In this document: in pieces, positions 23,740 to 30,385 of the stretch
Position numbering within the stretch: the stretch's first letter is position 1
How the letters are laid out: each line of letters opens with the position of its first letter
DNA from: CADCSY01 sp038255685
GTDB lineage: Bacteria; Actinomycetota; Acidimicrobiia; Acidimicrobiales; CADCSY01
Direction of reading: 5' to 3'
DNA: 30,385 bases
NCBI GenBank assembly: GCA_038255685.1
Contig: JBBSLC010000016.1
Coordinates: 1 to 30,385 of the forward strand
Notes under the pieces: generated by a model
Databases searched by the model: none
What the model saw: the letters and a program-made list of their open reading frames with translations, nothing else
What the model was told of the DNA's origin: nothing
Made by a program: the position numbers and the translations under genes

Positions 23740-24902
23740 TGGGGCGGGTCCGCTACGGGTTGGCGCTGGCGCTCATGATGACGAGCACGGTCCTCGTCGG
23801 GTTCGGGGCGAGCGATGTCAACGCCGCCACCCTCGCCCAGGCCGGGTGGTGGTGGCGAGCGCAGGGCGGCACCGGCCTCGCACCGGGCGCCGCACCTCCG
23901 CTGCCAGGATCTCCCGTCCCTCCACCCGCGCTGCCCAGCCCGCCCACCGTGCCCGAGGGCGGGCTCATGGTCGCTGGCACGCCCGAGGGCGCGACCGCCA
24001 TCGCCGCACTGCGCTTCGAGCTCACCGCAGACGAGACCATGCCGGTCCTCACCCTCCAGATCGAGCGGGAGTCGGGCGCACCCGCCGCCGTGCTCGCTGC
24101 GTGCCTGACCGGGTCTGCGTGGCAACCGACCGCCGCTGGCAACTGGGCCGACAAGCCCTTCGCCGCCTGCGCAGAGGGCTCGGTCAACGGCGTCCTCTCC
24201 GACGACGGGACAGCCTTCACCTTCGCCCTCGGCCCACTGCTCTCGAACGGGCTCGTCGACGTCGTGCTCGTCCCCGGCACCATCCCCGAGGCCCCTGCCG
24301 GTGCGAACGGCTCTGCCTTCGAGGTGGTCTTCCAGGCGCCCACGACGGCTTCGCTGCAGACCACCTCGGGCTCGCCCCCCGACAGCGCGTCGTTCGACGT
24401 CCCCGAGATCGGCGGCGGCGACTTCGGAGGCGACCCCGGCTCCGACGGCGGGGGTGCGTTCAGCCCGCCTCCGTCCCCGACCTCCAGCACCGGGGACTTC
24501 ACCCCAGCGCCAGCTGGTGACACGAGCTTCGCCGCGCCCTCCCCCCCGGCTCCCGATGCGAACGTCGCGTTCACGCCCGCCCTCGAGGAGGAGGAGCAGG
24601 GGCTCACGTTCACGGCGCCCGTCGTCGAAGCAGCGTCGCGGCCGATCGCGGCGACCTCCGACGACGGCGTGGACCCACGGCTCCTGGCCGGCCTGATCCT
24701 CGCCATCGGCGCTGCCGGCCTGGTGTGGAGCTCGCAGCAGGCAACGCCAGTCCCGAGCCCGCTCCTCGCCCGCTTCGGCGCAGGCGCTGTCGCTCGCGCC
24801 TCGACGGCTGCCGGCGCCGCTCCGGGCGTCGGACCTGCGGTCGCCCCCGGCGGCATCGGGCGCTTCGCCCGGGTGAGGACCGGCACGGCCCCCCGCCTCT
24901 GA
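23739..24902 (+). CDS. Secreted Pro-rich protein with C-terminal membrane helix, transporter-operon partner
   Basis: 387 aa, not recognised as a known family. It has an N-terminal signal peptide (RVRYGLALALMMTSTVLVGFGASDVNA) with likely cleavage near residue 29, then AQAGWWWR at 33-40. A Pro-rich segment (50-75) is followed by a compact domain of about 150 residues with two cysteines near CLTGSAW and ACAEGS, then a Gly/Pro/Ser-rich stalk (about 220-310). A membrane helix follows at 312-333 (DPRLLAGLILAIGAAGLVW) with a short Ala/Gly/Arg tail. It should therefore be extracellular and membrane-held. The start overlaps the stop of the MFS-ATPase gene (TGATG), implying joint function with the transporter, perhaps as a surface accessory or receptor. 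Confidence 0.75.
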   Translation: MGRVRYGLALALMMTSTVLVGFGASDVNAATLAQAGWWWRAQGGTGLAPGAAPPLPGSPVPPPALPSPPTVPEGGLMVAGTPEGATAIAALRFELTADETMPVLTLQIERESGAPAAVLAACLTGSAWQPTAAGNWADKPFAACAEGSVNGVLSDDGTAFTFALGPLLSNGLVDVVLVPGTIPEAPAGANGSAFEVVFQAPTTASLQTTSGSPPDSASFDVPEIGGGDFGGDPGSDGGGAFSPPPSPTSSTGDFTPAPAGDTSFAAPSPPAPDANVAFTPALEEEEQGLTFTAPVVEAASRPIAATSDDGVDPRLLAGLILAIGAAGLVWSSQQATPVPSPLLARFGAGAVARASTAAGAAPGVGPAVAPGGIGRFARVRTGTAPRL

Positions 24903-24982
24903 CACGATGGCGGCATGCGGTGCTCGGCTCGCACCCGGGATGAGCCCGCACCACCGTCGAGCAACCGATCAAGGGGCGACCC

Positions 24983-27199
24983 GTGGACCTCACGGCACCG
25001 GACGAGCACCAGCTGCTGATCTTCTGGACGCAGCTCCTCGTGCTCCTGCTCGTCGCCCGGCTCCTCGGCCAGGCGATGCGCCGCATCGGCCAACCAGCGG
25101 TCGTCGGCCAGCTCGGAGCCGGCCTCGTGCTCGGCCCGTCCATCCTCGGCCGGGTCGCGCCCGGCGCGCTCGACTGGCTCATCCCCCGGGACCCGATGCA
25201 GTCGGGGATGCTCTTCGCCGTCGCATGGATCGGCGTCCTGCTGCTGCTGATCGAGACGGGGTTCGACACCGACCTCGCCCTCATCCGACGACTCGGTCGA
25301 GCCACCGCGCTCGTCTCCGCCGGCAGCATCCTCGTCCCCCTGGCAGCGGGTCTCGCCGTCGGCGCGTCCCTGCCGGCGATCTTCGTCGGTGAGCTCGACG
25401 ATCCGCTCGTCTTCACGCTCTTCATCGCCGCCGCGCTGAGCATCTCGTCGCTGGCAGTCGCAGGCAAGGTCCTCGCCGAGCTCGGGCTCCTGCGCCGGGA
25501 CTTCGGCCAGATCACCATCGCCGCCGGCATGGCCAACGACGTCGTCGGCTGGATCATGCTCGGCGTCCTGGCGTCGCTCGCCGCAGCCGGCGAGGTCGTC
25601 CCCGGCCGGCTCGCGCTCACGATCGGGGGCATCGCCGTGCTGTACGTGGGTGGTCTCACCCTCGGCCAGCGTGCGGTGGACGCCGTGCTGCGCGAGATCC
25701 GCCGCCGCCAGGTCGGGCTCACCGGCTCGGTCACCGCCGTGCTCGGCATCGCGCTCGTGTTCGGCGTCGGCACGCAGCTCATCGGCGCCGAGGCGGTGCT
25801 CGGCGCGTTCGTCGCCGGCATCGTGATCAACCGGTCGCGCTTCGACCAGCACGAGGTGCGAGAGGGCCTCGAGTCGATCACCGCCGGGTTCTTCGCGCCC
25901 ATCTTCTTCGCCACGGCGGGCCTCAGGGTCGACCTCGGCCTGCTCGCCGACGGCGAGGTGCTCCGGTGGACGGCCGTGATCATCGTCGCTGCCAGCGTCG
26001 CCAAGTTCGTTGGGTCCTACATCGGGTCCCGCTTCGCCTCGCTGCACCCGCGCGAGGGCGTGCTGCTCGGCCTCGGGCTCAACCCGAGGGGGACGCTCGA
26101 GATCGTCATCGCCACCGTCGGCCTCTCCCTCGGGGTCTTCAACGAGGCGAGCTACACCGCGATCATGGTGATGACCATCCTGTTGTCGATGGCGGCGCCG
26201 CCGCTGCTGCGTTCCATCGCCCACTCCTGGGAGGGCACCGACGAGGAACAGGCGCGACTGAAGCGAGAGGCTGCGCTCGAGCGCAACGTGATGGTCCGGA
26301 CGCAGCGCCTGCTGCTCCCCACCCAGGGCGGGCCGAACTCGATCGTCGCCGCGCAGCTGCTGCACCTGGTGTGGCCCGAGGACGTGCGGGCCACGGTGCT
26401 CACGGTGGGGCCCGTCGACCGCCACGGCGTGCAGGCCGTCCTGAACGTCTTCGGCGACCGCAGCGCCGACCTCACAGAGATCGAGGCTGCGGGGGCCGCC
26501 GAGGCGATACTCGCCGAGGCGAAGCTCGGCTACGGGGCCATCGGGGTCGGGGCGCCCGAGTCGACGGACGGGGGCTCGATCATCTCGCCGCTCGTCGACG
26601 AGCTGCTCGCCACCTCCGCGCTCCCGCTGATCATCGTCCGTCGCGCCCGTGGCCTCGATCGGGCGCTGCCCCAGGCGTTCGCCCGGGGCGTGATCGCCGT
26701 GTCACCGGGAGACGCGTCGAGGACCGCCCAGGAGATCGGTCTCGGCCTCAGCGCGAACATCGGCACCGAGATGGTGCTCGTCCACGCCGTCACCGGCATC
26801 GACGCGGCACCGCCGCCCACCGACGAGGCGACCCTGTCGACCACAGGACCTGGCGGCAGCATCCGCGAGCGGTTCCGGCGCCAGCAGCCCGCTGGCGACC
26901 GAGGGACCGGCACCGCCACCGCACCTCGGCCTGCGGTGCTCGAGGTCGCCGAGCGGGTCATCGAGCAGGCCTCCACCCTCGCCGACGAGCTCGGTGCACG
27001 GTCCAGGACCGTCATCGACACGGGCTCGTCGACGGCGGAGACGATCCTGCGGACCGTCGAGGAGTGCGACGCGGATCTCGTGATCGTCGGCGCCCAGCTC
27101 CGCCGGTTCGACGGTCGACCGTTCCTCGGTCACACCGTCGAACAGATCCTCGAGTCCTGCGACGCCACGGTGGTCGTCGTCGCGACGCCGACGACCTGA
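24983..27199 (+). CDS. Kef-type cation:proton antiporter with two USP-like domains
   Basis: 738 aa. Residues 1-415 form a CPA2-type antiporter membrane domain: RRIGQPAVVGQLGAGLVLGPSILG near the start, the ion-binding N185-D186 pair (AGMANDVVGW), VLGAFVAGIVI, and GLNPRGTLEIVIATVG with the conserved arginine. CPA2 proteins exchange K+ or Na+ for H+. The C-terminal half carries two universal-stress-like domains (about 435-565 and 575-738); their nucleotide-loop regions read GVGAPESTDGGSIISP and VGAQLRRFDGRPFLGHT, and both deviate from the strict G-x2-G-x9-G(S/T) motif. These may gate transport by ligand binding. GTG at 24983 has AAGGGG 7 nt upstream. Converges on the minus-strand fusion gene, with 5 bp between the stops. 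Confidence 0.9.
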   Translation: MDLTAPDEHQLLIFWTQLLVLLLVARLLGQAMRRIGQPAVVGQLGAGLVLGPSILGRVAPGALDWLIPRDPMQSGMLFAVAWIGVLLLLIETGFDTDLALIRRLGRATALVSAGSILVPLAAGLAVGASLPAIFVGELDDPLVFTLFIAAALSISSLAVAGKVLAELGLLRRDFGQITIAAGMANDVVGWIMLGVLASLAAAGEVVPGRLALTIGGIAVLYVGGLTLGQRAVDAVLREIRRRQVGLTGSVTAVLGIALVFGVGTQLIGAEAVLGAFVAGIVINRSRFDQHEVREGLESITAGFFAPIFFATAGLRVDLGLLADGEVLRWTAVIIVAASVAKFVGSYIGSRFASLHPREGVLLGLGLNPRGTLEIVIATVGLSLGVFNEASYTAIMVMTILLSMAAPPLLRSIAHSWEGTDEEQARLKREAALERNVMVRTQRLLLPTQGGPNSIVAAQLLHLVWPEDVRATVLTVGPVDRHGVQAVLNVFGDRSADLTEIEAAGAAEAILAEAKLGYGAIGVGAPESTDGGSIISPLVDELLATSALPLIIVRRARGLDRALPQAFARGVIAVSPGDASRTAQEIGLGLSANIGTEMVLVHAVTGIDAAPPPTDEATLSTTGPGGSIRERFRRQQPAGDRGTGTATAPRPAVLEVAERVIEQASTLADELGARSRTVIDTGSSTAETILRTVEECDADLVIVGAQLRRFDGRPFLGHTVEQILESCDATVVVVATPTT

Positions 27200-27204
27200 C
27201 CGGT

Positions 27205-28671
27205 TCAGTCCCCGGCGGTCCGGGGCTTGGGGGTTCGCCACGTGTCCCAGTAGGTGATCTCCTCGACCGGGCGGCGCGTCGCTTCGCCCCATCGACCCGT
27301 CGGGTGGCCGACGGGGATCATGGCCCATGTCGTGACGTCCTCGGGGATGTCGAGCACGGAACGCACGTCGGCCTCCTGCAGTCGGTGCACCGTGGTCAGC
27401 GTTGTGCCGAGGCCGAGCTCTCGGGCCGCCAGCATGAGGTTCTGCACGCCGGGGAAGACCGAGGCGGGATCGCCGCCCTTGCTCGCCGGGATGATGATGA
27501 CCGGGGCGTCGCCCATGTGCTCGCCGAGGTGATCGGCTGAGCGCAGCACCTTCTGCTGCGACGGGTCCGTGCCTGGTTCGTCGAAGCGCGTCGAGTACAT
27601 GGCGCTCACGGGCTGCCAGCACGCCTTGTAGATCTCGCCGAGCCGGGCGCGCTTGTCGGCGTCGGTCACGACGAGCCAGCGCACCGGCTGGGCGTTGCCA
27701 CCCGTCGCCGCCTTGGACGCCGCCTCGAGGATCGTCCAGATGTCGGCCTCGTCGACCGGTCGGTCGTGGTCGAGGCGACGCATCGCCCGGGTGGTCCTGA
27801 TGGCCTCGTTGAGCTCCATGCGTCGAACCTCATCAGTGGCGAGGTGTCGCAGGAGCGGGGGAAGCACCTGCTCTGCGTGGCGTTCGGGGAGCCAGTGCGA
27901 CGCGCCCTCGAGCGGGTGGAACGTGTAGGGACCGCTGACGTGGCGCGCGGTCCCCTCCGCCGCCGTGCGACCGAGGGCGGGGTCGGCGCTGCCCCACACG
28001 AAGAGGGTGGGCACCGTGACCGTGCCGACGGCGCGGAGCTGACCAGGCGCCGTGCCTGCTGCCCGGTACCACGACAGCGCGGCCGTCAGCGCACCGGGCT
28101 CGGCCATGGCGTCGACGTAGCCACGTGCTCGCTGCTCGTCGAGACCGCTGCGCCGGAGCAGCGCGCGCAGCGGCACGCCGCCGGCTGTCAGCAGGAGCCG
28201 CTCCGGCAGCACGGGCAGCTGGAAAAGCGGGATGTACGCCGAGCGCAGCGCCTGCGCGGATCGGGGCAGCGCCGCCAGCATCGCCGCAGGGTGAGGTGTG
28301 GAGAGCGAGGTCAGCGTGCGGACCCGGTCGGGGTGCGCAGCACCGAGCGCCCAGGCCACGGCGCCGCCCCAGTCGTGGCCGACGACGTCGAAGCGCTCGG
28401 CGTCCAGGACGTCCGCCATGCCGATGACATCGCCGACCAGGTGGTCGAGGCGGTACTCGCCGACCGTGGTCGGGCGGGCACCGGTCGAGTAGCCCCGCTG
28501 GGCAGGGACGACGACGCGATGACCAGCGGCGGCGAGGGCAGGCCGGACCTCGTCCCACGCCGCGGTGGTCTGGGGCCACCCGTGCAAGAGGAACACGACG
28601 GGTCCGTCATCTGGTCCGTCGACGATGACGTCGAAGCGGAGGGAGCCGACCTGGAGCTGCTCGTGGCGCAT
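27205..28671 (-). CDS. Epoxide-hydrolase-like / nitroreductase in-frame fusion
   Basis: 488 aa. Residues 1-280 are an alpha/beta hydrolase of the epoxide hydrolase type: oxyanion motif HGWP (30-33), nucleophile D100 in GHDWGG, acid D230 in WGSADP and H259 in GASHW, plus W201-Y202 in the lid as a possible epoxide-activating tyrosine. Residues 285-488 are a nitroreductase-family flavoprotein: MELNEAIRTTRAMRRL, EAASKAATGGNAQPVRWLVV for FMN, and the NLMLAARELGLGTTL helix. ATG at 28671 has AGGGAG 5 nt upstream. The nitroreductase could also start alone at 27819 (204 aa) because GAGG lies 8 nt upstream of that ATG. Whether one or two proteins are made is open. The substrates are unknown; a xenobiotic or fatty-epoxide role would fit. 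Confidence 0.8.
   Translation of the reverse strand: MRHEQLQVGSLRFDVIVDGPDDGPVVFLLHGWPQTTAAWDEVRPALAAAGHRVVVPAQRGYSTGARPTTVGEYRLDHLVGDVIGMADVLDAERFDVVGHDWGGAVAWALGAAHPDRVRTLTSLSTPHPAAMLAALPRSAQALRSAYIPLFQLPVLPERLLLTAGGVPLRALLRRSGLDEQRARGYVDAMAEPGALTAALSWYRAAGTAPGQLRAVGTVTVPTLFVWGSADPALGRTAAEGTARHVSGPYTFHPLEGASHWLPERHAEQVLPPLLRHLATDEVRRMELNEAIRTTRAMRRLDHDRPVDEADIWTILEAASKAATGGNAQPVRWLVVTDADKRARLGEIYKACWQPVSAMYSTRFDEPGTDPSQQKVLRSADHLGEHMGDAPVIIIPASKGGDPASVFPGVQNLMLAARELGLGTTLTTVHRLQEADVRSVLDIPEDVTTWAMIPVGHPTGRWGEATRRPVEEITYWDTWRTPKPRTAGD
27819..27835 (-). promoter_or_regulatory. Internal ribosome site and nearby out-of-frame tandem stops
   Basis: On the minus strand TGATGA (27835-27830) lies in another frame of the hydrolase end, immediately followed by GAGG (27831-27828), 8 nt and the ATG at 27819. 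This is the usual look of two tightly spaced genes. In the given sequence the hydrolase frame avoids the stops and continues into the nitroreductase. Confidence 0.5.
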
Positions 28672-28697
28672 GGCCGCTCCCTACCCCGGCGACCGGG

Positions 28698-29735
28698 TCA
28701 CTCCGCCCAGGCCTTCACCTTCTCGATGATCTCGAGGGGGTTCGGACCGATCGGGTTGATCGACAGGGCGGTCACACCGGCAGCCTTGTACGCTTGCACC
28801 TGCTCCTTCACGAAGCCCTCGTCACCGAACAGCGAGCTGGCCAGCAGGAACTCGTCGGGGATCGCAGCAGCAGCCTCGTCCTTCTGGCCGCCCAGGTAGA
28901 GGTCTTGGATCTGCTTCGCCTCGGCCTCGTAGCCGTAGCGGCAGAACAGGTCGTTGTAGAAGTTCTTGTCGCGTGCACCCATGCCACCGACGTACAGGGC
29001 GGTCTGCGGACGAGCGGCGTCGCGCACCTTGCGGGCAGCCTCCTCGTCACCGAAGCCGATCGCACCACCAGCCACGACCTGCAGCGTCCCGAGCTCGGGC
29101 GACCGCTTGGCGAAGCCGGCAGCGAGGTCGTCACCCCAGACGTCGTTCGCCTTGTGCGGGTTGTAGAAGATCGGCAGCCAGCCGTCAGCGACCTCGGCGG
29201 TCATCTGCACGTTCTTCGGGCCGAGCGAGGCGACGTAGATCGGGATGTCTGCCCGCTTGGGGTGGGTGATGATCTTCAGCGCCTTGCCGAGCCCGGTGCC
29301 CTGCCCCTCGGCCAGCGGGAGCTGGTAGGCCTTCCCGTCGTGGACGACCCGCTCCCGGCGCCACACCTGGCGACAGATCTCGATGATCTCCCGGGTGCGC
29401 TGCAACGGCTTGTCGTAGGCCACGCCGTGGAAGCCCTCGATCACCTGAGGGCCCGATGCGCCGAGTCCGAGGACAGCCCGCCCACCTGACAGCTCGTCGA
29501 GGCCGGCAGCGGTCATGGCCAGCAGCGTGGGCGTGCGGGTGTATATCGGCAGGATCCCAGAGGCGATCTCGACCCGCTCGGTCTTGGCTGCCAGGTAGCC
29601 CATGAGCGTGGGGGCGTCGTTCCCGTACGCCTCGGCCACCCACACCATGTCGAGGCCGGCCTTCTCCCGCTCGACCACCTGGTCGACCGCCTGGGCGAAG
29701 CCGCCCGCGTAGCTGAGACCCATGCTGAGCTTCAC
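28698..29735 (-). CDS. LLM-class (luciferase-like) flavin/F420-dependent oxidoreductase
   Basis: 345 aa TIM-barrel protein of the bacterial luciferase-like superfamily, in the actinobacterial type usually assigned to F420. Characteristic segments are LDMVWVAEAYGNDAPTLMGYLAAKTERVEIASGILPIYTR, the GRAVLGLGASGPQVIEGFHG turn, RTREIIEICRQVWRRE, and IPIYVASLGPKNVQMTAEVADGW. Such enzymes transfer hydride to or from small substrates, including CoA esters, alcohols and sulfonates; the substrate is not known here. GTG at 29735 is preceded by AGGAGG at 7 nt, a very strong ribosome site that lies inside the last codons of the thiolase-like gene, so the two are in one operon. It lies just upstream of the hydrolase fusion. 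Confidence 0.92.
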   Translation of the reverse strand: MKLSMGLSYAGGFAQAVDQVVEREKAGLDMVWVAEAYGNDAPTLMGYLAAKTERVEIASGILPIYTRTPTLLAMTAAGLDELSGGRAVLGLGASGPQVIEGFHGVAYDKPLQRTREIIEICRQVWRRERVVHDGKAYQLPLAEGQGTGLGKALKIITHPKRADIPIYVASLGPKNVQMTAEVADGWLPIFYNPHKANDVWGDDLAAGFAKRSPELGTLQVVAGGAIGFGDEEAARKVRDAARPQTALYVGGMGARDKNFYNDLFCRYGYEAEAKQIQDLYLGGQKDEAAAAIPDEFLLASSLFGDEGFVKEQVQAYKAAGVTALSINPIGPNPLEIIEKVKAWAE

Positions 29736-29737
29736 GA

Positions 29738-30385
29738 TCAGACCTCCTGGTTGGTGAGCACCAGCGTGCCCGACGCGGCGAACATGCCGCCGACGCCGTG
29801 AGCGACGCTGACCTCGACGTCGGGCACCTGTGCCGGCGCCGTGCCACGCAGCTGGCGGACCGACTCCTGGATGGCGAACATCCCGTACATGCCCGTGTGG
29901 GTGTAGCTGAGCCCACCGCCGTTGGTGTTGAGCGGCAGCTTCCCGCCCGGCGCCGTGTTGCCCTCCTCGATGAACGCACCGGCTTCGCCGCGCCCGACGA
30001 AGCCGAGGTCCTCGAGCCCGTAGATCGGCAGGTGGGCGAACGCGTCGTAGATCATCAGGTGGTCGACGTCGGCGTGGCTGATGCCGGCCTCGCTGAAGGC
30101 CTTCGCGCTCGCCACCCGGAACGCCTTCGAGGTCGTGAAGTCCTCCATCTGCGAGACCATCGGCGTCTCGCTCGACTCCCCCGTGCCGAGCAGGTACACC
30201 GGCTTCTCGGGGAGGTCCATCGAGCGGGCCCGCTCCGCAGACGTCACGATGAGCGCCCCGCCGCCGTCGGTCACGAGGCAGCACTCGAGCAGGTGCATCG
30301 GGTAGGCGATCATCTTCGAGGCGTAGACGTCCTCGATGGTGATGAGGTCGCGCATCATCGCCCGAGGGTTCTGCGCCGCCCACTG
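29738..30385 (-). CDS. Thiolase-like protein (SCP2/lipid-transfer type), N-terminal part missing
   Basis: The last 215 residues of a thiolase-superfamily protein; the beginning lies beyond the right edge. DLITIEDVYASKMIAYPMHLLECCLVTDGGGALIV and LPLNTNGGGLSYTHTGMYGMFAIQESVRQLRG match the SCP2-thiolase/Ltp group. The His in the SYTHTGMYG segment is kept, but the C-terminal region that carries the second catalytic Cys in true thiolases reads VAHGVGGMFAASGT with no Cys. It may therefore act as a retro-aldol or carrier-type partner, like the Ltp proteins of steroid side-chain degradation, often working with MaoC/DUF35 subunits. The ATGs seen in frame near 30358 are internal. Overlap-coupled to the LLM oxidoreductase. 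Confidence 0.87.
   Translation of the reverse strand, partial: QWAAQNPRAMMRDLITIEDVYASKMIAYPMHLLECCLVTDGGGALIVTSAERARSMDLPEKPVYLLGTGESSETPMVSQMEDFTTSKAFRVASAKAFSEAGISHADVDHLMIYDAFAHLPIYGLEDLGFVGRGEAGAFIEEGNTAPGGKLPLNTNGGGLSYTHTGMYGMFAIQESVRQLRGTAPAQVPDVEVSVAHGVGGMFAASGTLVLTNQEV

Noticed and set aside
27195..27210. Imperfect palindrome around CCGGT at the antiporter/fusion junction
   Set aside because: It is short and overlaps both stop codons; a terminator role cannot be supported.
1..30385. Horizontal transfer, insertion sequence, CRISPR or phage island
   Set aside because: Base and codon use look uniform, no transposase, integrase, direct-repeat array or tRNA was seen, and the only mobile-type unit is the vapBC pair.

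Overview
The window looks like the chromosome of a high-GC actinobacterium. Codon third positions are almost all G or C, several genes start with GTG, genes often abut by ATGA or TGATG overlaps, several genes appear to be leaderless, and a luciferase-like (probably F420-type) oxidoreductase, a VapBC pair and double-GNAT proteins are present. Three acyl-CoA dehydrogenases, a MaoC hydratase, a thiolase-like protein and an SDR point to a lipid- or CoA-ester-degrading heterotroph. An Acidimicrobiia-like lineage is my best guess; this is inference, not something the sequence proves. No tRNA, rRNA, CRISPR array, insertion sequence or phage gene was seen.

Left part (1-9860). A MaoC-type hydratase runs off the left edge and is divergent from a translationally coupled pair of double-GNAT acetyltransferases. 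A minus-strand VapBC toxin-antitoxin operon with a clear promoter/operator follows. Next come two divergent acyl-CoA dehydrogenase genes, a PhnB-like VOC protein, a 321-bp gap, an EAL-domain c-di-GMP phosphodiesterase with a four-cysteine N terminus, and a large lipoprotein made of about 14 beta-propeller-like repeats.

Middle part (9958-16316). A long acyl-CoA dehydrogenase with an N-terminal helical extension resembles methylsuccinyl-CoA dehydrogenase. It is followed by an operon of a winged-helix/class III adenylyl cyclase fusion, a PadR regulator and a 2TM protein, under a promoter with a palindrome in its spacer. Then come azlCD (branched-chain amino acid export), a convergent SDR, and a DedA-like membrane protein whose 3' end overlaps a TetR regulator by 107 bp.

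Right part (16443-30385). The most striking unit is a four-gene, overlap-coupled operon (16443-24902). It encodes a membrane-tethered type 1 solute-binding protein, a LivH-LivM permease fusion with a cytoplasmic Cys/His tail, an MFS-LivF-LivG triple fusion, and a secreted Pro-rich single-pass protein. Together these make a compact LivFGHM/J-type importer with an extra MFS carrier and an extra surface protein; a perfect 18-bp palindrome lies just upstream. After it come a Kef-type antiporter with two USP-like domains, a minus-strand epoxide-hydrolase-like/nitroreductase in-frame fusion, an LLM-class oxidoreductase, and a thiolase-like protein cut by the right edge.
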